From the NCBI RefSeq assembly GCF_048820915.1, contig NZ_JBMERR010000024.1, positions 1-64,000 on the forward strand: a stretch of 64,000 bases of DNA, given 5' to 3'. Position numbers and translations under genes: made by a program. A model generated the notes under the pieces. That model was not told the DNA's origin, did not search any database, and was given only the letters and a program-made list of their open reading frames with translations. Positions 17,138 to 25,473 of this stretch are shown in pieces; position 1 is the first letter of the stretch, and every line of letters begins with the position of its first letter. Source of the DNA: Cribrihabitans_A pelagius (GTDB taxonomy: Bacteria; Pseudomonadota; Alphaproteobacteria; Rhodobacterales; Rhodobacteraceae).

Positions 17138-17418
17138 CCGCCGCCGCGCGCCGGCCGCCCGCAGCAGGCTGACTGAACCAAATTATCCGGCGCTGGCCAA
17201 CGCGATTTTGCAGGACCGCTGCGGCGGTTTCGGGCGGCGCGGTGGCTTTAATGCCTGAAACAGCTGCCCCACTTTTTTGCCGGAGGGAGGAGCGCTGGAG
17301 CTGCCGCCCGCGCAGCGTCCCGATACCCTGAACGCGCAATGCGAGGGCCAGGAGGAACAGCCCCGGCACAACTCCGCGAGCGGGCGCTCAACCGCTCACT
17401 CCGAGCGGCCCTGTGCCG

Positions 17419-18225
17419 TCAGCGTCCGGCAGCCCGTGTCACCAGGCGCCCGGCCGAGGCAGCGGCGAACAGCGCCGCCGCCAGGCAGACGATGCTGGGA
17501 CCGGCCGGAGTGTCGAAGACGAAGGCAAGCTGCAGACCTCCGGCCGCGGCCACTGCGCCAAGCAGGGCGGCGATCGCGGCCATACGCTCGGGCGTTGCGG
17601 CAAAGGGGCGGGCAGCGGCGGCCGGAATCAGCAGCATCGCCGCAATCAGCAGCACCCCCACTACCTTGATCGCCACAGCGACCACCAGCGCCAGGGCTAG
17701 GGTCAGAACCATTTGTTCGCGCCGCGGGTCGATGCCCGCCGCATACGCGAGATCAGGGCTGAGCGTCGAAGTCAGCAGCGCTTGCCAGCGCCACCACAAC
17801 AGCGCCAGCACCAGCGCCGCGCCGCCCCAGATCACCGCGAGGTCGCCCCGGCTGACTGCCAGGATGTCGCCGAAGAGATAGGCCATCAGGTCGATCCGGA
17901 CGCCTTGCAGGAAGGACACCGCAACCAGACCAACGGCAAGCGAGGAATGCGCCAGCACCCCCAAAAGCGTGTCCATCGCATAGCCGCGCCCGGCCAGCGC
18001 CGAGACGGTTGCCGCCATCGCCAGCGCCGTCACCAGGACACCGGTGAAGATTGAGGTCTCGAAGCTGAGCGCCAGCGCCACCCCCATGATCGAGGCATGC
18101 GCGGTGGCGTCGCCGAAATAGGCCATCCGCCGCCAGACCACAAAGCAGCCCAGGGGGGCCGCGGCCAAAGCCACGCCGATGCCGGCCAGCGCGGCGCGGA
18201 TCAGGAAATCGTCGAGAAAGCTCAT
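17419..18225 (-). CDS. znuB: Zinc ABC transporter permease ZnuB
   Basis: This 268-residue integral membrane protein is the permease of the high-affinity zinc importer. It is rich in hydrophobic spans across its length and carries the ABC-3 family stretch ALAGIGVALAAAPLGCFVVWRRMAYFGDATAH, then IMGVALALSF, and AAAMLLIPAAAARPFA near the C-terminus. It overlaps the znuC stop by 4 bp and is the last gene of the zur-znuC-znuB operon. Zinc rather than manganese is indicated by the adjoining zur and Zur boxes. Confidence 0.92.
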   Translation of the reverse strand: MSFLDDFLIRAALAGIGVALAAAPLGCFVVWRRMAYFGDATAHASIMGVALALSFETSIFTGVLVTALAMAATVSALAGRGYAMDTLLGVLAHSSLAVGLVAVSFLQGVRIDLMAYLFGDILAVSRGDLAVIWGGAALVLALLWWRWQALLTSTLSPDLAYAAGIDPRREQMVLTLALALVVAVAIKVVGVLLIAAMLLIPAAAARPFAATPERMAAIAALLGAVAAAGGLQLAFVFDTPAGPSIVCLAAALFAAASAGRLVTRAAGR

Positions 18226-18971
18226 TCCGCGGCCTCCGGCTGGTGGTTGTGGGCGCAGTCGTGATCGTGGCTGTGGTTGTGCTCGTGCCGGTAGAGCGCC
18301 AGCGCGCCCTTGGTGCCGGTGCCGAACAGGGCGCGGTATTCGGGCGCGGAGGCGACATGCTCGGGGGCGCCCTCGCAGCAGACATGGCCGTTGAGGCAGA
18401 TCACCCGGTCCGAGGCGGCCATCACCACATGCAGCTCGTGACTTACCATCAGCACTGCGCAGCCAAGTTCCTGGCGCACCTTCTCGATGCGCTGGTAGAA
18501 GGCGGCGGAGCCGGGCTGGTCGAGCCCCTGCGTGGCCTCGTCGAGGATCAGGAGCTGCGGGCGGCTGAGCAGCGCCCGCGCCAGCAGCACCCGCTGGAAC
18601 TGGCCGCCGGAGAGCCCCGCCATCTGCCGCGAGGCCAGCATTCCGGCGCCAGCCTGCTCCAGCGCATCCGCCGCGCGGGAGTCGCTCACCGGCTCCGGCA
18701 AGCTGAGGAAGCGGCGCACGGTCAACGGCAGGGTCGGATCGATATGCAGTTTCTGCGGCACATAGCCGATCCGCAGACCCGGCGCCCGGATCACCCGGCC
18801 CCCGGACAGGCGCGCCGCGCCGATGATGGCGCGCAGCAGCGTCGATTTGCCCGAGCCGTTGGGGCCCACCACGGTCACGATCTCGCCTGCGGACAAGGTC
18901 AGCCCGACGGCTGACAGCACCTTCTGGCCGCCATGTGCGACACTGACTCCTTCCAGCGTGACCAGGCTCAT
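18222..18971 (-). CDS. znuC: Zinc ABC transporter ATP-binding protein ZnuC
   Basis: This 249-residue ATPase energises zinc uptake. It has Walker A GPNGSGKST, the signature LSGGQFQRVLLARALL, Walker B LLILDEATQGLD and the H-loop SHELHVV. The start ATG at 18971 overlaps the zur stop (ATGA) and is preferred to an upstream open stretch. The last about 25 residues are His-rich (YRHEHNHSHDHDCAHNH), a frequent tail of ZnuC that may bind zinc. Confidence 0.93.
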   Translation of the reverse strand: MSLVTLEGVSVAHGGQKVLSAVGLTLSAGEIVTVVGPNGSGKSTLLRAIIGAARLSGGRVIRAPGLRIGYVPQKLHIDPTLPLTVRRFLSLPEPVSDSRAADALEQAGAGMLASRQMAGLSGGQFQRVLLARALLSRPQLLILDEATQGLDQPGSAAFYQRIEKVRQELGCAVLMVSHELHVVMAASDRVICLNGHVCCEGAPEHVASAPEYRALFGTGTKGALALYRHEHNHSHDHDCAHNHQPEAAE

Positions 18972-19450
18972 GAGCGGCTGTCCCCGTGGCATTTCGGGCA
19001 GAGCCCCTCGGCTTCGACCACGGTGCGTTCGATCACGAACCCGGCCTCCCGCGCCGCCTCGCCCAGCTGGCCCTGGGTGGGGCCGCGCCGGGCCTCGGCC
19101 ACCGCGTCGCAGGCGCGGCAGATCATGAAAGCCGGATCGTGCTGCTCACCCGGGTGGGCGCAGGCGACAAAAGCGTTGAGGCGCTCGATCTTGTGGGCAA
19201 AGCCGTTTTTCACCAGGAAATCCAGCGCCCTGTAGGCGACCGGCGGCTGCGACCCCAGCCCTTCCTCGCGCAGGCGGTCGAGGATCTCATAGGCGCCGAG
19301 CGCCCGGTGTTCTTGCAGCAGGATCTCCAGCACCCGCCGCCGCACCGGAGTCAGCTGCAGCCCGCGGGACTGGCATTGCGCATCAACCGTGGCGATGCAG
19401 CCGTCGATGCAGTTGCTGTGATCATGGGGTTCAAAGCCAATGGGCTGCAT
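18968..19450 (-). CDS. zur: Zinc uptake regulator Zur (Fur family)
   Basis: This 160-residue repressor shuts off zinc uptake when zinc is plentiful. It has the Fur-family winged helix (LTPVRRRVLEILLQEHRALGAYEILDRLREEG, PVAYRALDFLVKNGFAHKIERL) and metal ligands: HPGEQHDPAFMICRACDAV and a second structural-zinc pair in GLCPKCHGD at the C-terminus. The ATG at 19450 is used, since the longer open frame runs into the Zur-box region. It heads the zur-znuC-znuB operon, divergent from znuA. Confidence 0.9.
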   Translation of the reverse strand: MQPIGFEPHDHSNCIDGCIATVDAQCQSRGLQLTPVRRRVLEILLQEHRALGAYEILDRLREEGLGSQPPVAYRALDFLVKNGFAHKIERLNAFVACAHPGEQHDPAFMICRACDAVAEARRGPTQGQLGEAAREAGFVIERTVVEAEGLCPKCHGDSRS

Positions 19451-19492
19451 GCTGGGCACCTGTGCTGCGGTAGGCGGATTTGGGGCTTGATA

Positions 19493-19507
19493 TGTTATCT
19501 TATGACA
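19493..19507. promoter_or_regulatory. Zur box 1 (zur side)
   Basis: TGTTATCTTATGACA matches the alphaproteobacterial Zur consensus TGTTATANTATAACA at all but two defined positions. It lies 43 bp upstream of the zur ATG in the divergent zur/znuA gap. Confidence 0.7.
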
Positions 19508-19525
19508 ACTATCAACCCCGGCGAG

Positions 19526-19540
19526 TGTTATAAAATCACA
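19526..19540. promoter_or_regulatory. Zur box 2 (znuA side)
   Basis: TGTTATAAAATCACA is a second near-consensus Zur box, 33 bp (about three helical turns) from box 1 and 12 bp before the znuA ATG. The pair would allow separate or cooperative repression of the two divergent units. Confidence 0.65.
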
Positions 19541-19552
19541 TGAGGACTCGCG

Positions 19553-20605
19553 ATGAGGGTTGGGAATATTGCAGCGCGGCTGCCGATGGTGGCAGTTTTG
19601 GCGGTAACTGTGACCGTGGCTGGGATAGCGGGCGCGGCCCGGGCTGATGTGCCGCGGGTGGCGGCGGACATTCTGCCGGTGCACGGGCTGGTGGCGCGGG
19701 TCATGCAGGGGCTGGGGGAGCCGGATCTGGTGGTGCCGCCGGGCGCCTCACCCCATGGCTACGCGATGCGCCCGTCGGAGGCGCGCGCGCTCAACCAGGC
19801 CGGCGTCGTGTTCTGGCTCGGCGAGCCGCTGACGCCCTGGCTGACCGATGCGCTGTCGGAACTGGCGGCGGACGCGGCGCAGGTCGAGCTGATCGAGGCG
19901 CCAGGCACCCGGGTGATGGAGGCGCGCGGCGGCACCCTGTTTGCGCATCACGATGAGGGCCACGGTGAGGGCCATACCGGGGATCACGCGGACGACGAAG
20001 ATCTGCACAGCGGCGATGATGGCCACGAAGATGATGAGCACAAGGACGCGCATGGCGGCGATGGCGGAGAGCCCACACATGCCCATGCCCATGCCGGGGC
20101 CGATCCGCATGCCTGGCTGCTGCCGGAAAACGCCATCGCCTGGCTGGACGTGATCGCGGCGGAGTTGGCGGCGGCCGATCCCGCCAATGCGGAAGCCTAT
20201 GCCGCCAATGCCGCGGCGGGCAAGGCGGAGATCGCAGCCACCGCGGAGGAGGTCTCTGCCGCGCTGGCGCCGGTGCGGGAGCGGGCGGTGATCGTCTTTC
20301 ACGATGCCTACCAGTATTTCGAGGCGGGTTTCGGGCTGCGCACTGCGGGGGCCATTGCGCTGAGCGATGCGGCAAGCCCAAGCCCTGCGCGCATTGCCGA
20401 ACTGCGGGACGCGGCTGGGGATCTGGGCGTGGCCTGCGTGTTCTCTGAGCCGCAGTTCAACCCGGGCCTGGTCGCAGCCGTGGCCGAGGGCACCGGCGCG
20501 GGCACCGCGGTGCTGGACCCGATGGGCAGCCACCTGGAGCCGGGCGCGCAGTTCTACCCTGCGCTGCTGCGGGACCTCGGGCAGGCGGTGGCCGGCTGCA
20601 ACTAA
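19553..20605 (+). CDS. znuA: Zinc ABC transporter substrate-binding protein ZnuA
   Basis: This 350-residue periplasmic zinc-binding lipoprotein-like component has a signal peptide (ending ARAD) and the cluster 9 fold: DILPVHGLVARVMQGLGEPDLVVPPGASPHGYAMRPSEARAL with the first His ligand, a long His/Asp/Glu-rich loop (about residues 128-185), DPHAWLLPENA with a second ligand, and VIVFHDAYQYFEAGFGLRTAG with the third. The acidic His-rich loop is typical for zinc rather than manganese proteins. It is divergent from zur, with Zur boxes in between. Confidence 0.93.
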   Translation: MRVGNIAARLPMVAVLAVTVTVAGIAGAARADVPRVAADILPVHGLVARVMQGLGEPDLVVPPGASPHGYAMRPSEARALNQAGVVFWLGEPLTPWLTDALSELAADAAQVELIEAPGTRVMEARGGTLFAHHDEGHGEGHTGDHADDEDLHSGDDGHEDDEHKDAHGGDGGEPTHAHAHAGADPHAWLLPENAIAWLDVIAAELAAADPANAEAYAANAAAGKAEIAATAEEVSAALAPVRERAVIVFHDAYQYFEAGFGLRTAGAIALSDAASPSPARIAELRDAAGDLGVACVFSEPQFNPGLVAAVAEGTGAGTAVLDPMGSHLEPGAQFYPALLRDLGQAVAGCN

Positions 20606-20629
20606 AGCCAAGCCGCGGAGTTTGCGGCC

Positions 20630-21901
20630 TCAGCGGTTGCTGACCAGATGAGTGAGCGTGGCGCCTGTCTCGTAATAGGCGCTGCGCAGGCAGGCCAGGG
20701 GGATGGCGTGGCCGCGCGCGGGCGGAACCGGCAGGCAGGAAGCATCGCCTTCCAGCAGCGCCTGCGCCATCCGGGCGCCGAACAGCGTGCCGGGACCAAT
20801 GCCGCGGCCCGAGTAGCCGAAACAGGCAAGCCCGCCGTCCAGTTCCAAGATTTTGGGCAGATGCTCCGTGGTCATCGCGATACGGCCGTGCCAATGCTGA
20901 TGCAGCGGCGTGCCGCGCAAGGCGGGGAACAGCGCGGCCAGCTTGCGCTGCAGCCAGTGGCGGTGCAGCGGGCTGCCGATATGGCCGAGCGAGCCCATCG
21001 CGCCGATCACCAGCCGCCCGGCCTGATCGAGCCGCCAGGAGGACATCACCAGCGCGGTATCCCAGCAGCCTTCGCGGCCCGGCAGGATCTCCGCACGCAA
21101 TGTCTCCGGCAGCGGCGCGGTGGCGGCCTGAAAGTAATGCACCGGGATCACCTGCGGCGCGGCGTAGCCTGATATCTCGCGGGCATAGGCGTTGGTGGCC
21201 ATGATCAGATACCGGGCGCGGATCTCTCCGCGGGGCGTTGCGACGGTCCAGACGCCGCCGTCGCGGGCAACGCCGATGGCGGGCGATTGCGTGCAGATTT
21301 GCGCACCGGCCGCAGCGGCGGCCCGGGCCAGCCCGCGCACATAGGCCAGCGGCTGGATGGTGCCCGCGCGCGGGTCGAACAGGGCGCCATGCACTGCATC
21401 CGTGCCGGTCCGCGCCACGGCCTCCTCCCGCCCGAGCAGTGCGACCGGCGCGCCTGTAGCGGCCAGCTGGGCGTGGCGGCGCGTGAGGCCGGCCATGCCC
21501 GCGGGCGCATGGGCGCAGTGCAATGTGCCGTTGCGCACCGGCTCGCAGTCGATGATGTGACCTTCAATCCGCGAAAACACCATCTCCGGCGCGCCTGCCA
21601 GCAGTGAGGTGAGGCGTTTGCCGGCCTTTGCGCCAAGGGTGGCGTTGATGTCCTCGGGCGGCAGCCACAGCCCGGCGTTCACCAGCCCCACATTGCGCCC
21701 GGAGCCGCCGCTGCCGATGTTTTCGGCCTCGGTCAGGCAGACGCTTGCCCCCATCTCAGCCGCCGTGAGCGCCGCCGAACAGCCTGTATAGCCGCCGCCG
21801 ATCACCACCAGATCGGCCTCCGCCGCCCCCTCCAGCACGGGGAAGGCAGCGGTTTCGCGGCAGGTGTCGTGCCAGAGGCTGGCGGACAGCTCAGATGTCA
21901 A
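20630..21901 (-). CDS. FAD-dependent amino-acid oxidase (pipecolate oxidase AmaA-like)
   Basis: This 423-residue flavoprotein is of the glycine/D-amino-acid oxidase (DAO) family. The dinucleotide motif DLVVIGGGYTGCSAALTAAEMGASVCLTEAENIGSGGSGRN is at residues 30-70, and the C-terminal GYSGRGIGPGTLFGARMAQALL closes the FAD site. The start is a TTG at 21901, eight bases after AGGGG and overlapping the aldehyde dehydrogenase stop by 11 bp; no ATG exists before the FAD motif. Pairing with a piperideine-6-carboxylate dehydrogenase-like gene resembles the amaAB pair of pipecolate/lysine catabolism. A related gamma-glutamylputrescine oxidase role cannot be excluded. Confidence 0.78.
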   Translation of the reverse strand: MTSELSASLWHDTCRETAAFPVLEGAAEADLVVIGGGYTGCSAALTAAEMGASVCLTEAENIGSGGSGRNVGLVNAGLWLPPEDINATLGAKAGKRLTSLLAGAPEMVFSRIEGHIIDCEPVRNGTLHCAHAPAGMAGLTRRHAQLAATGAPVALLGREEAVARTGTDAVHGALFDPRAGTIQPLAYVRGLARAAAAAGAQICTQSPAIGVARDGGVWTVATPRGEIRARYLIMATNAYAREISGYAAPQVIPVHYFQAATAPLPETLRAEILPGREGCWDTALVMSSWRLDQAGRLVIGAMGSLGHIGSPLHRHWLQRKLAALFPALRGTPLHQHWHGRIAMTTEHLPKILELDGGLACFGYSGRGIGPGTLFGARMAQALLEGDASCLPVPPARGHAIPLACLRSAYYETGATLTHLVSNR

Positions 21902-23393
21902 ACTTGATCCCCTGTGCCAGCGGCAGATCGCGCGAGTAGTTTACGGTGTTGGTCTGCCTGCGCATGTAGCCCTTCCAGGCGTCCGAGCCGCTTTCCCGCC
22001 CGCCGCCGGTCTCCTTCTCGCCCCCGAAGGCGCCGCCGATCTCGCCCCCCGAAGGCCCGATATTCACATTGGCGATACCGCAATCCGACCCCGCTGCCGA
22101 GAGAAAATATTCCGTCTCCCGCACATCGGTCGAGAAGATGCAGGAGCTGAGGCCCTGCGGCACTTCGTTCTGCATCTCAATGGCTTGGTCCAGATCGCTG
22201 TACTTCACGACATAAAGGATCGGGGCGAAGGTTTCCTGATGCATGATGGCAGATTGCGCGGGCATTTCGGCTATCGTGGGCTGCACGTAGGCGGCATTGC
22301 CATATTCCTCCACCAGCACCCGGCCGCCGCCATGCACGGTGCCGCCCTCGGCCTTGGCACGCTCCAGCGCACTGGCCATCGCATCCAGCGCCGCGCGGTC
22401 GATCAGCGGGCCGACCAGCGTGCCCTCGGCCAGCGGATCGCCGATGGGCAGGCCCTCGTAGGCCTTGATCAGTCGCGGGATCAGCTGGTCATAGACGTCT
22501 TCATGCACGATCAGGCGGCGCAAGGACGTGCAGCGCTGCCCGGCGGTGCCGACGGCGGAAAAGACGATAGCACGCAGGGCCATCTCCAGATCGGCCGAAG
22601 GCGCCACGATCATCGCATTGTTGCCGCCGAGCTCCAGGATGGTGCGGCCCAGGCGCGCGGACATGGCCGCGGCCACTGCCTTGCCCATCGGCACCGACCC
22701 GGTGGCGGAGACGATGGCGACATCGCGCGAGGCGGTCAGCGCCTCGCCCAGATCGCGCTCGCCGATCAGCACTTGGATCAGGCCTTCGGGCGCATCGGCC
22801 CCAAATTCCGCCATTGCGCCTTCGCAGATTTTCTGCACGGCCAGCGCGGTGAGCGGGGTCTTCTCCGACGGTTTCCAGATCACCGGATTGCCGCAGACCA
22901 GCGCCAGCGCCGCGTTCCAGCACCAGGGCGCGACGGGGAAGTTGAAGGCGGTGATGATGCCGCAGGTGCCCATCGGGTGCCAGCTTTCGCGCATCGCGTG
23001 ACCCGGCCGTTCCGACGCGATGGTGAGCCCGTAGAGCTGGCGCGACAGGCCAACTGCAAAGTCGCAGATGTCGATCATCTCCTGCACCTCGCCCAGGCCC
23101 TCCTGGTAGATCTTGCCGCATTCCAGCGTCACCAGGCGGCCCAGGGCCTCCTTCTCGCGGCGCAGCGCATCGCCGATCAGCCGCACCAGTTCGCCGCGGC
23201 GCGGTGCGGGCACCAGCCGCCAAGCGTCGAAGGCGTATTTTGCCCCCGCGATGGCGGCGTCGGCCTCGGCTTTTGTGTGGGGTTTCAGGCGGGCGATTTC
23301 GCTTCCGTCGACCGGCGTGGTAACGGCAAACGTGCCGCCGCTGAGCTGGGTTTCAGTCAATCCGGCAGCGGTGAGGATTTCGGCGTGGGACAT
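21891..23393 (-). CDS. amaB: Aldehyde dehydrogenase, piperideine-6-carboxylate dehydrogenase (AmaB) type
   Basis: This 500-residue NAD-dependent aldehyde dehydrogenase probably oxidises piperideine-6-carboxylate (aminoadipate semialdehyde) to 2-aminoadipate in lysine/pipecolate breakdown. The active-site glutamate is in ILELGGNNAMIV and the catalytic cysteine in AVGTAGQRCTSLRRLIVHEDVYD, wording typical for the ALDH7/AmaB branch, as are FNFPVAPWCWNAALALVCGNPVIWKPSEKTPL and the C-terminal GGAFGGEKETGGGRESGSDAWKGYMRRQTNT. The ATG at 23393 has AAGGAAG upstream; a longer frame to 23534 lacks similarity. It is transcribed before the FAD oxidase, with overlap. Confidence 0.83.
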   Translation of the reverse strand: MSHAEILTAAGLTETQLSGGTFAVTTPVDGSEIARLKPHTKAEADAAIAGAKYAFDAWRLVPAPRRGELVRLIGDALRREKEALGRLVTLECGKIYQEGLGEVQEMIDICDFAVGLSRQLYGLTIASERPGHAMRESWHPMGTCGIITAFNFPVAPWCWNAALALVCGNPVIWKPSEKTPLTALAVQKICEGAMAEFGADAPEGLIQVLIGERDLGEALTASRDVAIVSATGSVPMGKAVAAAMSARLGRTILELGGNNAMIVAPSADLEMALRAIVFSAVGTAGQRCTSLRRLIVHEDVYDQLIPRLIKAYEGLPIGDPLAEGTLVGPLIDRAALDAMASALERAKAEGGTVHGGGRVLVEEYGNAAYVQPTIAEMPAQSAIMHQETFAPILYVVKYSDLDQAIEMQNEVPQGLSSCIFSTDVRETEYFLSAAGSDCGIANVNIGPSGGEIGGAFGGEKETGGGRESGSDAWKGYMRRQTNTVNYSRDLPLAQGIKFDI

Positions 23394-23547
23394 CTCGGCT
23401 TCCTTTAGATAGGGGCGTTCGGGCATGAGGAAAACTTTAGTACGCTCTCGGCGGGTTTCCCCTCCGCGCGGCTTCACTCTAAGCAATTGCACCGGATTGG
23501 CTGGATTGCTATTGAAACTAAATCCAGGCCCCATGAGGTAAAGTCAT

Positions 23548-24444
23548 ATGATTGCCCCGCGCCGGTTTCTGCCCTCGATCCCTTCGCTGCTGGCGCTGGA
23601 GGCAGTGGACCGGCTGGGCAGCGCCTCGGCCGCGGCGGAGGATCTGGCGCTGACGCAAAGCGCCGTCAGCCGCCAGCTCAAGCAGCCGGAGGCGCAGATG
23701 GGGGTGGATCTGATTGCCCGTGGCGAGGTGCGGATGCAGCTGACGCCTGCTGGCGCCGGTTTTGCCAGGGAGGCGCGTGTCATCCTGTCGCGGCTGGCGC
23801 AGGCCTCGGTCAAACTGCGTGCCAACCCCGATGGCGGCAGCCTGAACCTGTCGATCCTGCCCTCCTTCGGGCTGCACTGGCTGGCGCCGCGGCTGAAGGA
23901 TTTCGTCGCCGCGCATCCCGGCATCACGGTGAACCTGCAGACACACAACCTGCCCTTCGGCTTTGATGCGGGCACCGCGCAGGCGGCGATCCACTATGGC
24001 GGGCGCGACTGGCCGGGGGTCGAGTACCTGCCGCTCATGCCGAAACACGTGCTGCCCGTCTGCGCGCCGGGGCTTATGGCTTCGGCGGCAGAGCGGACGG
24101 AGTCGCTGCTGCAATACCCGCTCTTGCATCTGGAAACCCATCCCGACTGCTGGGAGCAATGGTTCGCGCTGCATGGCGTGCAGGCAGAAAAGCTGCGGGG
24201 GATGCTGTTTGACCAGTCCTCCGCGATGACCCAGGCGGCGGTGCACGGCCTTGGCCTCGCGCTGCTGCCGGACTTCCTGGCCGGGAACGAGATCGCGCAA
24301 GGCAGGCTGGTGCAGGCGATAGAAGGGGAGCCGGTGTCTTTGGGTGAATATTTCCTGGTCTGGCCGCCGGAGCACGCGGGGGATTACCCGCTGATCCAAT
24401 TCCGCGACTGGCTGCTGGGCCAGATCGCGGCGGAGGCGGGGTGA
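23548..24444 (+). CDS. LysR-family regulator (first of a tandem pair)
   Basis: This 298-residue LysR regulator is divergent from the amaB-like operon, so probably its regulator. The winged HTH at residues 15-75 contains LGSASAAAEDLALTQSAVSRQLKQPEAQMGV. The family-typical LE before the recognition-helix end is PE here, an odd substitution. The effector domain (about 92-298) includes LNLSILPSFGLHWLAPRLKDFVAAHPGI. Its ATG follows GAGGTAAAG. A paralogous LysR starts 1 bp after its stop. The effector is unknown. Confidence 0.85.
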   Translation: MIAPRRFLPSIPSLLALEAVDRLGSASAAAEDLALTQSAVSRQLKQPEAQMGVDLIARGEVRMQLTPAGAGFAREARVILSRLAQASVKLRANPDGGSLNLSILPSFGLHWLAPRLKDFVAAHPGITVNLQTHNLPFGFDAGTAQAAIHYGGRDWPGVEYLPLMPKHVLPVCAPGLMASAAERTESLLQYPLLHLETHPDCWEQWFALHGVQAEKLRGMLFDQSSAMTQAAVHGLGLALLPDFLAGNEIAQGRLVQAIEGEPVSLGEYFLVWPPEHAGDYPLIQFRDWLLGQIAAEAG

Positions 24445-24445
24445 G

Positions 24446-25333
24446 ATGCGGCTGCCGGGGTTGATGCATCTGCGCTGTTTCGAAAGTGCGGCGCGCCACC
24501 AAAGCTTCACCGCCGCGGGCGAGGAGCTGGGACTCACGCAAAGTGCGGTCAGCAAGAAAGTGAAGGAGCTGGAGGCAGAGCTGGGCTTTGGCCTGTTCCA
24601 GCGCGCCGGGCGCGGCGTGGTGCTGACGCCGGCGGGGCAGGGGCTGGCGTCGGATCTGGCGCAGGACCTGGCCGGTTTGCGGGCCTCGCTGCAAAAGGCC
24701 GCCGCTGCCGGGGCCGGGCGCTCGGCCCTGCGGGTGGCGGTGCTGCCGGCCTTCGCCAATCTGTGGCTGATCCCGCGGCTGCCGGATTTCTTCCGCCGCC
24801 ATCCGGAGGTGGAGCTGAGCTTCTCGACCCGGCTGGCGCCTTTCGACATCACCCGCGAGGGCTTCGATCTCGCCATTCACTACGGGATGGACAACTGGCC
24901 CGGCACCCAGATGACGCCGCTGTTCGGGGAGGAAGCCGTGCCGGTCTGCGCGCCGGAGTTTGCGGTCACCCATAGGTTGGAGGCGGCTGCGGATCTGGCG
25001 CGCGCGCCGCTCTTGCATTTGGACAGCCGGGGCGAGGCCTGGGCGGAGTGGTTCGCGCTTGCGGGGCTCAGTGCGGTGCCGCGTTATGACGGGCGCTACT
25101 TCGATCAGCATTCGATGGTAATCACCGCCGCCGTTGCCGGGCTGGGCGCGGCGCTGGCGCCCTACGACATGGCGGCGCGCGAAATTGCGGCGGGCGAGCT
25201 GATGCAGATTCCCGGCCCGGTGCTTGCCTCGCGCAGCCGTTATTTCCTGGTGCGCCCGCATGGCACACCCGCCGCGGCGGTGCAGAAGTTTGAAAGCTGG
25301 CTCAAGAAGCAGCTGCGCCGGCCCGCGGCCTGA
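24446..25333 (+). CDS. LysR-family regulator (second of a tandem pair, GcvA-like)
   Basis: This 295-residue LysR regulator is clearly paralogous to the preceding one: both share an LTQSAVS helix, a PxPxFxxxWLxPRL-like start of the effector domain and a conserved IHYG segment. The HTH is canonical (SFTAAGEELGLTQSAVSKKVKELEAELGFGLF). It starts one base after the upstream stop, so the two are co-transcribed. Wording is of the GcvA/AmpR-like group. It may regulate the oxidase/dehydrogenase pair or the downstream aminotransferase. Confidence 0.85.
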   Translation: MRLPGLMHLRCFESAARHQSFTAAGEELGLTQSAVSKKVKELEAELGFGLFQRAGRGVVLTPAGQGLASDLAQDLAGLRASLQKAAAAGAGRSALRVAVLPAFANLWLIPRLPDFFRRHPEVELSFSTRLAPFDITREGFDLAIHYGMDNWPGTQMTPLFGEEAVPVCAPEFAVTHRLEAAADLARAPLLHLDSRGEAWAEWFALAGLSAVPRYDGRYFDQHSMVITAAVAGLGAALAPYDMAAREIAAGELMQIPGPVLASRSRYFLVRPHGTPAAAVQKFESWLKKQLRRPAA

Positions 25334-25473
25334 CGGAGCCGGCCTGGCCCCCGCCATGACGTTATGCCCCCATGACGTTACGGAATGAGTGCCGTCCCAT
25401 TCCGCTGCTAGTCCGTCCGCCCCGCGCTCTGGCAGGCTGGCTCCGTGACAGCCGCCAGCAGGGAGTGCCGCCC

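Noticed and set aside
19941..20187. Metal-rich small frames within znuA
   Set aside because: They are other-frame readings of the His/Asp-rich loop codons of ZnuA.
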